64,000 nt of DNA from Whitmania pigra (taxonomy: Eukaryota; Annelida; Clitellata; Hirudinida; Haemopidae): NCBI GenBank assembly GCA_021613335.1, contig JAJTWR010000389.1, positions 261,001 through 325,000 on the forward strand, read 5' to 3'. Shown here piece by piece: positions 8,936 through 26,090 of this stretch (the first letter of the stretch is position 1; each line of letters opens with the position of its first letter). The notes beneath the pieces are model-generated. The model was given only the letters and a program-made list of their open reading frames with translations. It was not told the DNA's origin and did not search any database. The translations under genes were made by a program, and so were the position numbers.

Positions 8936-9892
8936 CTGAAAAACGATAGTAATTTTATTTAATTAAATAAGTATCTTAATTCTTCTTGATGAAAAGTGAA
9001 TCTCCCAACACTATATTTTCGAATAAACATACAAAACTCTTGTTAGCCTTAGGAAATCTTACGTTAATGTATGAAATACATTATTTAACCACATTCTCAG
9101 TCAGATCTCCTGAACTGATAGAATTCATGTTATGCAGTCTGTAGCGAGAACGTCTGCCTACAAGAAGTGTTACCTATGTCATCGTGAGAGGTACAAAGAT
9201 CAACGAGTATTATTTATAGTTAATTCTTCTCAGTTTGAATATCAAACCGATTTCCAATTATTTGCTACAAATTGTAATATTTATATTATGTAAATTTTAG
9301 CAATTAATAATCACTGAAATTACTTTTTTTAAGCCTGGTTAAGTCCTAACATACATGTTCATAGAAATGACTTTAGTCAAGTGTAACTCCTTTAATTATT
9401 AATCTAAAGAATATAATTGCAATTAAAATAAGTAGGACGACATAAAACCATGTCAAATGTTAATAATCCGTCAGTGATCTGCATTTTGAAAAGAGATATC
9501 TTGGCCAATTGTCGACAATACATCTAACCTTTTTAGCTGACCGTAAATCAAAATCAAGAAGGGGAATGTCTTCAAAGTGCATCTTTGTGGCAGCGTATTA
9601 TTTTGCAAAACTTGGACATATATACTTGGACATATAACAATAAATTACAATTGTTATAAAATCAACAATTTTCTAAATCAGTTTAAAAATCTCTATCAAG
9701 ATGAATAGAAACAGTCATAAGCATTGTATTCGATATAGTCCAATTTAATATAAATTTTAACAATTTTAAACCAAAATGTGTGTCGAAACGATTTTTGAAG
9801 CTTAAAATAACTAACTGAATTATTTAGTTCTGAGAAGTGTTTGGTTTGCTTACAGTTTCGTTCGCTAGTTCGGTGTCAAGGTCGGAACGAAT
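8936..9892. other. gap upstream of PDHB
   Basis: AT-rich. It should contain the 5' end of the minus-strand gene at 8074-8935 and the PDHB promoter, but no exon passes my standard. An open minus-strand stretch near 9100-9170 has an acceptor-like AG but no donor. Confidence 0.4.
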
Positions 9893-12563
9893 ATGGCAGC
9901 CGCAAAATTGATGAAATTCACGAAATTTGTACGTCAGGATATTTACTTCACTAAACATTTGTTGCGCGGTTTGCTTTAATATTTACTTTAGTTTTAATTT
10001 TTTTCTGAAATGAGATTGAACGTCTGCCATTTTCTTGGAGCGATTATTGTGAATATTTGTGGATTTTTAGACTTTGGTATTTTAGACAAGGAGGTCAACA
10101 ATCATTTAACCTAATTTACCGACGATCCTTTGTAATTTTTTGTTTTGAAAAGATGATTGCAAATCTAATGATTTTCAAGATTCTTCACATCATGATTTCT
10201 AGGATTTTGTTAGCAAACATCGTGTTATTTTTCTAATTAAGGGTTATTTCTAAAACTACATTAAGTCTTGACCGTAAATTACTTTTCTTCTAGTGGTATC
10301 CATCATGGATGAGTTGTCGTTCAATCAGCACTTCCAAAGTGCTGTCTGGCAAAATGGTAAATCTTGACATTAAAAAGGTTTCCTGGTGACATGATCTGTG
10401 GTGAGGTATGATTTCATATTTGTACAGATGACTGTCAGAGATGCACTGAACTCTGCCATGGATGAGGAAATCCAGAGGGATGAAAAGGTTTTCTTGCTTG
10501 GAGAAGAGGTGGCCCAGTATGATGGAGCCTACAAGGTGGGTCAATTAATAGTCAATAATTAGACTTAATTGTTTCTTTGCCTTAACCTTAACAAGACCCT
10601 TTAATGTCAGGTCAGCAAGGGATTGTGGAAGAAATATGGAGACAAAAGGATCAAGGACACTCCCATAACTGAGGTTGGTTGCTTTAATTTTGAGTTATAT
10701 ATTGATGATGTAATAGTTTTTTGTGGGCTGTTGTGAGGTCACCTTGTGTTTAAAGCACCAGAATAGTGCATTACATTTAATTTTAAGCTAATTAATGAAT
10801 GCATAATTAATCTTCAGATGGGCTTTGCTGGAATAGCAGTTGGTGCAGCAATGGTGAGGATTTTTTTCTGTTTTCACACTGATTTTAGGATTTTACTTAT
10901 TCGTTCTTTTTTTAATTTAGGCTGGTTTGAGACCAATCTGCGAGTTCATGACATTCAACTTTTCCATGCAAGCAATCGATCAAGTGGGTTAAAGTTGAAA
11001 GTTACTAGTTTTTTTTTTTAATTTTGTTTACCTTAGGTCAGATGCCACACATGATTTCCATGTTGTGAGAAATTATTATGATTATTGACTTTATTAGTTT
11101 GATATAAAATTGCAGTTAGTCGTTAAGGTTTTTAAGCTCACATATTTTTTATGTTTAGAGGTATGGTTGTAAATTGTCCTTTGATCTTTGAAGAACTAGG
11201 AAAATTATTTTGATTTAGTTGGCTCTTTGAATTCATTAAATACTCAATAAAACGTAATACCTCGGTTGTCTTTAATACCACTTAATACTTTGGTTTCACA
11301 GGTAATAAATTCAGCTGCAAAGACCTATTATATGTCTGCAGGAAAGGTGAGTAACTATTAACATTACCTTAGTAATTATTTAAATTTAGAGATCATAGAC
11401 AATAATTATTTATTATTAATTTAGGTTTTTATATTTATTGTTATGCTCTCTTTTTTCACTGTCACGACTTGTTATTCTCATTCTCGCACGTGTTACTCTA
11501 ACAGGTTCACGTTCCAGTGGTTTTCAGGGGTCCAAATGGTTCAGCTTCGGGAGTAGGGGCTCAACACTCCCAGTGTTTTGCAGCCTGGTATGGCCACTGC
11601 CCAGGTCTGAAGGTGGTGTCACCATATTCCTCTGAAGATGCCAGAGGTCTCCTCAAGGCTGCCATCAGAGATGACGATCCAGGTGAGTCAAATGTCTGGG
11701 GAGAAATTGGTTTAAAATGCCTGAGGAATTAATGCTCATTTAATGACAATAATAATTTTTTACTAATTAACCTTTGCCCTTAAAAGTTGTCGTCCTGGAG
11801 AACGAGCTCATGTACGGAGTGTCCTTTGAAATGACAGACGAGTCTCTCTCGCCTGATTTCCTCATTCCTTTCGGGAAGGCCAAAATAGAGAGGCCTGGTA
11901 ATTTTTGTTTGCTCAACTTTTTTTTGGAGAAAGCACATTCGCAAAACATTTATTTATTTACTTAAGTCATGGCCTTTTCAGCCTGAAGGTTTATTTATTT
12001 CTTCATCTAAGCATATCTAAATTTTAAATTTGCTTATCTCTCAAATTAAATGCCAAAGAATCAATCTGCTACAATTTGAAATGCCAAAATTCTCAGGCAA
12101 ACACGTCACCGTCGTGTCGCACTCGAGGACCGTGGGTTTCTGTCTCGATGCTGCCAGAGAGCTCGAGGAGGAAGGAATCGATTGTGAGGTGATCAACCTC
12201 AGATCAATCAGGCCACTGGATGAAAAAACCATTAACGAGTCTGTGATGAAGACCAACCACATCATCACAGTCGAAGGGGGATGGCTGCAGTTTGGAGTCG
12301 GTGCAGAAATAGCTGCCAAGATTGCCGAGGGTATGATCGCGATTCTTCGAATGAATTTCCGTTTCACTTCCATTGATTATTTCGTCACGGCAGGTCCCGC
12401 ATTCAACTACCTCGATGCTCCCCTGATTCGCATTGCCGGCGCAGACGTTCCGATGCCATACGCCCAGGTCCTCGAGACCAACGCTAGTCCGCAGGTCTTC
12501 AACATCACGAACTCCATCAGGAAACTTCTCAAGAAGGCTGCCCCAGGATCTGCTAGGGCTTGA
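9893..12563 (+). CDS. PDHB: pyruvate dehydrogenase E1 component subunit beta, mitochondrial
   Basis: Beta subunit of the thiamine-diphosphate E1 enzyme that decarboxylates pyruvate in the mitochondrial pyruvate dehydrogenase complex. Eleven exons: 9893-9928, 10294-10356, 10428-10535, 10611-10673, 10818-10853, 10921-10983, 11302-11346, 11505-11682, 11787-11897, 12097-12330, 12394-12563. All have GT-AG boundaries and consistent phases, and they sum to 368 residues, close to the usual 359. The N-terminus is a basic, hydroxylated presequence ([12 protein letters not shown]...). Landmark motifs are [89 protein letters not shown] and GADVPMPYA. The penultimate intron (63 bases) has no stop and keeps frame. 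The gene is complete and convergent with GSR. Confidence 0.97.
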
Positions 12564-13393
12564 GAACAGCAGCTAAAAATTGATGAAATTTAAAGCATCT
12601 TTAATTCCTTTGACTATAATTAAACAAGTCTGTTTGAGAAGTGGTTGAGATTACTTAATTGACCTTTTGATTCTTGATCCACAGTTCTCGTTAAGGGGTG
12701 ACTTAAAGTAACTTCGATATTCTTACTGATGCTTTACCAACCTGGAATATTATACCAGTCTTTTTGTAAGATCTCTGTTGCTGATATCGATCCTCATTTG
12801 TCAACGTTTCTAGGCTTTTCTTGGATTTAATGAAGCAATTCTCAAGATACTCTGTCAAATAATGTCGAAATAACAGCTTATAACCAGGTGATAGGTAGAA
12901 GGTTTCTCACGAGTTCCAGAAATCCAGGCTGTTTATTTGATGTTTTGATGTGAGACCTACCTTGCGTTGTCTGTTTTGGAATGAATCAGTTGCTTTTAGG
13001 CTTGCTGTGGTATTGTTGTTCGAGTTGTTAGTTTAGTTTCTATTGGCCGCCAGCAATGATCTTTATAACTGCAGAACGTTGCAATAAACAGCTATTGTAC
13101 CAACAAGTTTTTGGCTATATGCCATGAACATAATTTCGAATTTTTAACATTTGAACCTAAGTTAATGTTTAGCTCCCAAAGCCTGAGAAATTGCATGATG
13201 TAGAAAAATGTTGGAGATGTTTTGAGTTAGTAACTAACAGGAAAAACCAATGGTCATTGGATTTAAACTAGAAAGCAAGTAAAAATAGGGTTGCGGTAGA
13301 TGAGCATTTTGGCATGATTGCAGCAAGGGTTGAGAAATGAAAATCACAACATTTTCATAAATGCTTTCGTTCCAAAAACTCGTCAAAAGACTT
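12564..13393. other. convergent 3' region of PDHB and GSR
   Basis: No coding signal was seen. It holds the 3' untranslated regions of PDHB (plus) and GSR (minus); an AATAAA at about 13083 is a candidate PDHB polyadenylation signal. Confidence 0.5.
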
Positions 13394-16634
<3,241 letters not shown>

Positions 16635-19600
16635 ATGGCTTGTTTTAATAAATCCAGCTTATCATTTTCCCCCGCAAAGATTGTTAAAATAATCGGAAGT
16701 GAATTGAACGGCGATCATACGGTATTGCTTTCGTCTTGATGCAAAGTTTTGTATTTATGACAGAACTAATGAATGTCTAAATATGATGGGTTTTAGATTA
16801 AATACTTTGAAAATCAGTTGTGCTATTGTTTGTCATTTAGGATTATGTTGTAAAAGTCACGGTTGGAAACTTCGAATGGAAAGTTTACAAAAGATACAGC
16901 GAGTTTCTTAAGCTTAATGATACCGTGAGTTTTAAGTTAAAGATTTATGATTTCATTAAATCTTTTGGTTATCTAGTACCATTTTTTCTGTAGCTTCCTG
17001 CAGAAGTTAGAGATGTGGCCAAACAATTACTGCCAAAGAAGCACTTTTTTGGGAGTAATTCAGAATCCGTGGTCAAGGATAGGCAGAGCAAATTGGAAAC
17101 TTATCTTCAGTGCTTGCTTAGGAGTTTACCGACTATGCCCCGAAGTCTCCTAGAATTCCTCAAGTTTGATGTTTATGTAAGATTACTGAACAGAACATCT
17201 ATTGAATGTTGAATAAAACAGTTAAAATGTTTGTTGATAACATTTTTGGGAATTTCTTCTTTTCAGGAGATTCATGGAATAACTGAATGTTTAGCTGAGC
17301 ACTTATATAGCAAAGGTTGGATATTTTTTACATTTTTTGCCATAAAATACTCGTTTATTTAGTTTTCAATTGTCTCTAGATCCTCTTAATCACAGATAAG
17401 ATTACTTTTTAAAATTATTTGATGGTATATTACACTATAATATAATAACTATCATAGCATATTACGTCATTACAATGTATCACTAGCACTGAGACAATGA
17501 AAATAATGAGAATTATCAGCAAGCCGAATTATTTATCTCAACATTAAAACATAATCTTTGTAATCCTTGCTAAATGATTCTCAAACAGGTGCTTATAATT
17601 GATGTTCCATTTGCTTCCAGGCGATGACATCATCAGAAGGAACAAGGCATACGGTCTGAGCGTCGTACAGTTGCACGCCGTTTGTCAACGAATGGAGCTT
17701 CCAGAACCAACTTGTAATTTGTTTTTGAGTCTTGTTGTCCAATCTTGTCGACAACCAAATGCTGGGTTTGATTTTGTGTGCCACGATGTAATTGTGACTC
17801 GTTTTGTTTAGCTGCAGGCGACCCGATGAGAGACATTGGTCATTTGTTGGATTTCATCAACCAGTTAAAGACACTTAAGGTTGATATTTCTTGATAATTA
17901 TGAGGTTGTGATGATTGAATATTCTTTAATTATAAGTTTATAATAATTACGAGGTTAATGATGCTTGAATATTTTTTCATTACAACTAATTAATTCTTTA
18001 ATTAATCCGGTTTATAAGTGGGTGAGTTTTAATATTTTTCAGTCTTGATTTATAATGAGCATAGAAGCATATAATTGTACATATATTTAAAACATATGAA
18101 GGTTATATTTTTCCTTTCCATTGAAAGGTCATCGGAAATCGAGAGAAATTTGGTCTGAGCAACATTCTACCGAACGATCTTCCAATTCATTTCCAGCACT
18201 TCAAATCTCTTCGCTCGCTTTTGGTCAGATTTGCATCTACATGGGATCGATGAAACAAATCAATAAATATTTATTGAACAATTAGTTAATTAGGAAATGG
18301 TTCTTTCAGGAAATTATTATTAATTCATATTAGGAAATAATTAATTAATTAAATAATTCTATTTGGCATTGTCTTTCCAGTTTGATAATTGCAACTTTGA
18401 GCAAATATCCATCAACAGCCACTTGAGAAAGAACCTGAAAAAGTTGAGGGTTGCAAACTCATTGTCATTCATCAGTGTAAGAATTTTAGTATACTGATTT
18501 GCTAACAATGTGGTTTGCAAGAATGTAATGCAATGTTTTGTAACATAATAATTTACAGTGCAAGAATGTAGTGTAATATTTTGCTTCTTGCAATTGAACA
18601 TTTGTTTCAATCAAATTAGCCGGTCAACTTTTGGAATCAGAAACTGTTGAAAATTGATCTAGAAACTGAGATAATTAATGTATTTGTTGCTGCAATTAAT
18701 TTGTAGTCATGTTGTTAGCTGGCTTGTTCTTGCAGTGTAATTCAACTGGAATGAGATAATAAGCAACACTAGCTAACAGAATTATTTTAACAATTACAGT
18801 GACAACAATGATGATGATAGTGGTGTTGTTGTTGTTGACGATGTCTTGCTTTTCAGGAGGTGTTACTGGCTGGAATCCAGTGGGAAAGCCAGTGTAGTTT
18901 TCCAGAAAACGTCCTCAACGAACTTTCCTGGTGGTCACTCGAAACCGCAGATTTTTCCTCGAACAAAATCCAAACCTTGGATTCCTCTCTGGTAGGGTTC
19001 TTGTGGTCGCATTGGAATGATGAACGATTGCCATGGATGGTTGATTCAGAAATGTAATGAATGAATGAAGGAAGGAAGGATTTCCTGTATTTTATTAATT
19101 TATCACTTCATGAATTTTGTTCTAAACTAATTGATGTGTTCATAAGGAAAACATGCCTTATCTTTTTTTTTCCATATCAATATTATCTAACAGAGTCTGC
19201 TGCCCAAACTGATGACCTTGAACTTGAGCCACAACAGCCTGGAAAAGGTGGAATTTATGGAAGAGCTTCCCTCTTTGAAGCATCTCAACGTTTCGCACAA
19301 CAAACTCGACAACTCGTCGCTCGATAATCTTCACCTGACATCAATTACGATACTTAACATATCCCATAACAGAATCAAATCTTTCACAGGTCTGTTGTAA
19401 TGATAGATGGTTAAGTACTTAATAATGAGTGTTACTCTGATGTTGTTGTTGTTGTTGTAGGCCTGGTGGGACTCAAGAACCTTTCTGTTTTCGATGCCTG
19501 TTTCAATGAGGTTGAAATGGTTGGCAATATTTGTTTATTTTTAAAATTTAAATAAGTTATTATTACAAATCATTTAAATACTTTTAGAAAATACATTTAT

Positions 19601-21061
19601 TATTCAATAGAACGTTTTTTAACATTTCATTTGTTTATTAAATAACATTTCACCATTTAAATGTAACCTGTTTAACAGGTGGAAGAACTGTGGTCTCTTG
19701 GGAAACTTAATTCTTTGACAGAAGTGAAACTGAACGGAAATCCCGTTTCATCAAAACCCGATTACAGACTCATGGTGCTCGAGATGTTTGGAGACCACTT
19801 TCACAGGGTTAATGGCATTTCATTTCATTTACTTCTCAAGAGGGAACATTTATTTTAAAATAGGAATTTTATTTGCAAGAAATTGCTGACCAATTAAAAA
19901 TGCTTAATTGTTCCATGCTTATCAAATATAAACAATTAGTTTATTTATAATATTGGGAACAAAGTAAATTGACGTGGTTGTTTTTATTTTCTTATCTATT
20001 CGTAGTGTTGAAACTGTTTACTTTGAGGATGAAATAGCATAATTACATAATTTTGCTATATTTAATTGCTTAACCAGAAAAAAGTTCATTAATGTTAGTA
20101 ATTTCACGTTACTTCTTGTGCATCAGATTAACTACTATTTTAATCTATAGTGATTTAGTAGTATATTAATAAAAGCTTAATAATATTTTTAATATTAATT
20201 AATTTATTTGGTTAATATATTATTATTATTATTATTACAATCACAGGTGACTCTTGATGATGAAAAAATCTCAGAGAAAGAGAAAGATGCCATCATGGTA
20301 AGACTGGCCATTAAGGCTGCCAATGAGAATTCTTTGAAATCCCGGGCATGGAAAAAGTTCCACGATGGTGGATCTTCTAAGCAGATGACAATAGAATCCT
20401 TGCAGCATTCCTGCGAAACACTGCCGACGAATTATTCCTCGCCTCGTGATTTCAAAACGTGCGCTTCTGCTTCTTCACCAAACCTGGGCTTCGTCGAAGC
20501 GACGACAGTTTCGAAATCCTTTCTTGTCGACGAGGATGTGAAGGTTAATTTGTTGTTTGGTTTGATTTGGTTCTCGAGAATCCTCGTAATTTTGCTATTA
20601 AGTCAGCCATGAGTTGATTACGTCTGATGATCCAAATTTATTGTTTTCCTTTTCATGACATTGAACTAGTTAAGAAAATATTATGAAAACTAAAAAATGT
20701 TTTAGTTAACATTTGAAATTATTTTGTTTGTTTTATTTGAATTGTTTTTTTTAACCATAATTCATTTCGTTTTTCGATTTATTTAGTCAAACGAGCTGGT
20801 TTCTGGCAACAATGTCAACAATTCGAACTCCTCCTTGAAAGAATGCCCTCTTGAAATCTCGCTCCCTGACCTTGAAAGTCCGTTACATCAAATTGGGGGG
20901 TGCTTGGAAGCCTCGGGAGGGGAGAACCCAGAAGTTGAGGAAGCGCAGGAAGAGCTGAGTTTCGATCAAGATGGTGACATTCCGTCATCTGCAGCAGTTG
21001 GAAATCCGGAGAAAATGGTGAGGAATGATATCACCATCATATTATTATATTATTATTATTA

Positions 21062-21102
<41 letters not shown>

Positions 21103-22689
21103 TTTTTTTATTAATTATATTATTTAGAAAATTTTGATGTGATGATAAATACAAAGATGATTTTAAATTATGTGACAGGGGTGCAAGGGTAGTGACCTAT
21201 TGATTGTTAACAATTGCTTGAACACGTCGTCGAATCAGACATTTTTATTTGGCCTTCAGAAGTTGGAAAACAGTTTTAAAAGGTTTAACTAATTCCTTCT
21301 TGTTAACCCATGTAATTGTTAGATGTGATGTTGGTTGATGTGCTGTCGTCAATGATGATATAATTAGATGTCCTATAATTGGCATGCTATAAAAATAGTT
21401 CGCTTTTAGTTTTTAAAGTTGTTTAATATTAACATTAACATGTTTAATTAGTTATTTCCAAATTGGGAATCACTTTAATTAAATTTTGACTCAACAGCAC
21501 ATCTCTGAAACAGTCTCGAAGAAGAAAGTATTTCTTGCTCCCCGAGACCCTGCCAAACCACAACAACAGGTCCCTCATGACCCTCCTCGAAGACATCACG
21601 GACCCTCCGGACTCTTTCGGGCTGCCGGAGGTCGAGTATCGGCAAAACAACGTGGGTCACGTCATGTGGTGCTCGGCTTTGACCAATCTCAGGAAGAGTT
21701 CCCACACCCAGGAGAGGCCCGTTTGCGTCTGCGTGACTCCTTTCAAGATCCACATTTTCAAAGTTGACCAGCTTCGAGGCGATGCCGGCGTCCCGAAACT
21801 CAGGTACTTCACCTTCGTCCTAATCTCGGACGTTCACTGCTTCATGATCGGATGTCGCCACCTGTACGTACGAGTCGTCGATAGGTTTCGTCCGTCGCAC
21901 GTCATCGTCCTCCTGACTTTCAACCGCATCAAGACGGAAAGCTTCCTCGAACACGTCAAGAAGGCCTCGAGAAGAAATATTCCGTTCTTGGACGATTACG
22001 AGGATCCCGTCGTCATCAATTCGTCGTTGCAGTGCGAGCAACATCTCGCTGAATTTTTCAACAATTTTGAGTGCAATATCGAAGCAGGGCTCGTCCAGGA
22101 AGATCAGAAGGGTTCTCAGAAACTGTTGAAGTGCTACCAACTCGCACAGTTGAGTTCCGAGGTGGAGACCTCCTGCAATTTTAGGACTTCTGCTGTTGCT
22201 TTCAACGGCGGCTCCTTCTACGTCCTTTTTCAAGACTTTGCTCATTTTCCAAAATCCTCGAACAACATTTTAGAATTCATTCCTTCCAGATCCGCGCAGC
22301 ATCGAGTGGCCGCCATATTTCCGCTGACATTCAACTTGCTGAGAATTAAGCAGTACGACGCGGAAACGATCGAGGGATTGGAAAGCACTCGCAACGTGCC
22401 GGACTTCATCGGCTACGGACTCGAGCTGCACTTTTCCATCCGGCAGCAAGTTCAGGTGCTCAACTTGAGATGGCCCACCTCATGCATGAGAAGGGAGTTC
22501 ATGGTTCATCTCCACGAAGCCTTTGAATCCAAGCATCCCCCATTAGTGCACGACCTTCATTTTAAACTCGAAAATCTTCTCAACGGCGACGACAAAAATT
22601 CGCAAAGACGTTTTTCCGCCGAAAAGCACTCGTTTCAATGCTCTCACATCGGCGGGGATGAAATGTTCCATTCTAATCTCTCTTGTTGA
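16635..22689 (+). CDS. NISCH: nischarin (PX domain and leucine-rich repeat protein), short form
   Basis: Cytosolic/endosomal scaffold; vertebrate nischarin binds integrin alpha-5, Rac/PAK and LKB1. Fifteen exons: 16635-16721, 16841-16924, 16994-17176, 17267-17315, 17621-17713, 17818-17879, 18128-18223, 18381-18476, 18857-18991, 19194-19389, 19461-19519, 19679-19807, 20247-20543, 20787-21017, 21514-22689. They sum to 990 residues. The PX domain is about 14-120 (KIVKIIGSELN..., FEWKVYKRYSEFLKL, LLPKKHFFG). Leucine-rich repeats run about 240-420 (LMTLNLSHNSLEKVEF, LKHLNVSHNKL, ITILNISHNRIKSF). A polar linker (424-600) follows, then a C-terminal domain in one long exon containing NNVGHVMWCS, as in nischarin. 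Human nischarin is about 1500 residues, so the middle is much shorter. The last acceptor (21511-21513) was chosen over one at 21495-21497 because only it keeps phase. Confidence 0.9.
21036..21102. repeat. (TTA)n microsatellite in nischarin intron 14
   Basis: Imperfect TTA/TAT triplets starting about 20 bases after the exon 14 donor. Confidence 0.9.
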
Positions 22690-24033
22690 ATTGCTTGCTC
22701 TTAGTTAAGTAATTGCTCTGGTTAATTGTCTGGATTAATATCACATTCATGTTAATTACTCTTACCAATATCCCAATCAAGGATTTGAGTTAATGCCAGT
22801 AAAGCTAAAAAATATCTGAAAGTTTTTTGTTTCATTGCTGGGTAATAACATCATATTACACCTTTTCCACTTCCACAATTCCTTTATATAGTTTCTTAAT
22901 CCTTTTTGTAACATTAAGCATTTTTGTTTTTTAGACCAAGACCGATTAACACATTATTTGTTATTAATTCAATATTCACTGTTTGCAGCTAATGAAAATT
23001 GAATTTATACTAACGCTAAATTGTTCATATTTCTTGTGTGCAACATTGCAAGTTTATCTTTATTTTGAAATCTTAATTAATTTACTATTGCTTATTGGAA
23101 TGTGTTATTTCACATTTTTGAAAAGGGTTAGGAAAGGCAAGACAGAATGATTTTGTATCATCCCAGGATGCTGCTCATCATTTCATTGCTTTGTGCCTTC
23201 TGCATGGAAAATTGCACATTTTGTTTTGAAAGGATTTCTCTACATTGACTCAGCAAGGATAATAGAATTGTTCATCAATGACATATTTTTCAATGGCTTC
23301 TATTGTTTCTGGTTTTATATGCGAGTACGATGATTATTTTATTTTTAATCGACATGTTTATTTTATTTGGAGATCTTGCCAGCACGTTTTTGTTTGACAA
23401 CAAGTGGTCTATTTAAACAAATTCCATCGATTTTTATCAACGTTTTCAACTTATCAACTTATACCTTAGCTTGTTCGCAAATCAGACTCTGTAGTTTTTA
23501 CTTTAGAAAAAAATTCCTGAGCGGGACCACTAAATTTTATGGAAGTGCAGCAGTGAAGACTGAAGAAAGATTTGTGTAGGATATAAATCTGACACACGAT
23601 AAGGTTATATAAGATAGCGCTGGTTACGCCAGTTGAACTTTGCTATGAGGGCTTAATATGTCTGGGGACGTTTCGCATGTTTATAACTTGAAAAATTAAG
23701 CTTTTTTTTAAATTTGAAGCGCTTAACCGACGTTAATATAATATAATATAATTAATTCACAAACCTCAATTTATTTTTTATAAAAGTACCGAAGCTCGCG
23801 CAGTTAATTTAAAAATATAAACAAGGCGTCTGCGTTACGACCTGACAACCAATTGTAGATTGCAACCAAGTTCACCTGTCATACGTTTTGTAAGCATTGT
23901 TCGCCTGAGAGGCCCGCCTTTAAAAGCTGGTTTTACTTCAACTTTTACCGTGTTGCCCCAAAGCCGAAAGAAATCGATAAATTTTCTGTGTATTGTTTAA
24001 AAAAAATTTAATTTCTAAAATTCGCTTTCAACA
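22690..24033. other. intergenic, NISCH to SLC44
   Basis: AT-rich, no coding signal seen. The right part, with short GC-richer pieces near 23870-23960, presumably holds the SLC44 promoter and 5' untranslated region. Confidence 0.5.
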
Positions 24034-26000
24034 ATGGGAAGTAAAGGATCTAAGGCTGATGAAGCAGGTTACTAGTCATTTAAATTGTGTTGTGATATTT
24101 TTACTGCAGTAAATTAATACTTAAATTGCAGTCAGAAACGTATGCTTTACTTGTTTTTTGCTGAAAAGGTTTTTTAATGATAACATTTTGATTTAATGGA
24201 AGTACAATATAAATTTAAAGCGTGTTTATTTGACAACTTAACAGAAGCTTTTCCAATGTTTGCTTAAAGCTTTGATTTACTGTCATAGCCATTTGTTATA
24301 TTTGTGAGATCATGTTAATGTTCTTGACTATATACTGTAAAGTCAGTGAATAGTATGAATCAAATAATTAATGATCTATTTAACAGAACAATAGCATCAA
24401 CATTAATGAAATGAAAAAGTAATGCAGTTGATAGCCCTTACTATATCAAATGATATCTTTGTAATGTCTTTAAAAATGGAAATTATTTCTATTTAAACTT
24501 GTTTCACCAAAAATATCTTTGAATTATAGGTTTGAAATTGACATCAAAATCCAAACTTACTGATTTGTAACTGTACATTCTTAGATTACATTTTTAATGC
24601 AATGTAATATACATTTTATTGCATTAGATTAGCTTCAATATTTTGATTACTAATGGTAGCTAGCAGTTTGTTATTGTTGGCACAATTACAGTGACATAAT
24701 AATCATTATTTAAGTTCATGAGTGGGAAGTGCATAAGTTTAAATAGTGGCTTGAAAACATTATTTGCATTCATTAATTGTTTGCTTTTCCAGGAAAACCG
24801 ATTGAATACGATCCACATTTTAATGGACCCACAAAAAACAGGTAAGCTTCGTTATAGTGGAATTCAATAAATTGCTTGTCATTGTTTTTGTTGTCTGCAT
24901 CTATAAATGCAAATAAGCCTCAAATACACTTTTACAGTTTATAAATTATATTAATCTAAAATATGTATTAATATAATTGGTAAATTATATATATATTAGT
25001 ATAATTAGTTATTAAATTAGTGTAATTAGTAAAATACACATTAGTATAAAACAACATTTTCTGAATTTTAACTCTTTTCGAGTGAAACAACAAAATGAAA
25101 TAAACATTCTGAATGTCATTCGGTAGCTTCATATATTTCACATTCATTCATTCAAGTTTAAACATTTAAAAATACACATTTGAAATCCTACGTGTTCTCT
25201 CACTTCTTTTGTTTGTGTGTTGCCTAGCAACTCGACCTATTCGGATGCAATGACATTTTTTCAGACCAAATGGATGATTATGTTTTTGTTTTGTGTCTGG
25301 TGATGATGGTGATGCATTATGAAGACTAACCCTAAATATGATTACCATAAAAGTTGACAATTGTCATCATCATCATCATCATCGATATCACCATCGTTGA
25401 GAACAACAATAATAAAGTTACTCAAACAATCATTCAAAATCGTGACTGAGTTAAAAATTTACAAAACCTCTCAACTCACGTTCATGTGTGTAGTATGTAG
25501 TTTCATGCTGGTGTGCCATAGATCCACGTACACATTAATAAAGGTGCTGAATCATTGATACCCTGACTTGTATCCTGCATTGGTTGGTTTGTTATTGTTT
25601 TCCTGTTAGCTATCAGTCTCTATGACATCATAACTAAAAACTCTACTCGTCTGCTTCTAAAGTGTATTACACTTTATAGATTGGTTATAGATTCAACAAA
25701 TCAATATATTGGGTTGCTATGACTGTGTAATGGCATTTTGAGTAATTATTTTAAATAATGTGATTTGAGAATATTTCTTGCTTCATGAATTAAATAATTT
25801 ATTAATTATAAATGTTAATGCTTGTTGCTTCCTGAATTAAATAATTTATTAAAGATAAATGTTAATGTTTGCTGCTTCCTGAATTAAATAATTTTCTCAA
25901 GACCTAGGCAGTTCACACAACCTGTATTGAATCACTCTTACACTTCCTCTTACTTTGAGTGGCAATAGAACGTAAAGCATCATCATCATCATCGTCGTCG

Positions 26001-26090
<90 letters not shown>

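Noticed and set aside
12041..12373. Minus-strand open frame of 110 codons in PDHB
   Set aside because: Antisense shadow of PDHB exon 10.
21486..21767. Alternative plus frame at the start of the last nischarin exon
   Set aside because: It would use the acceptor at 21495-21497 but breaks phase and loses the nischarin C-terminal domain.
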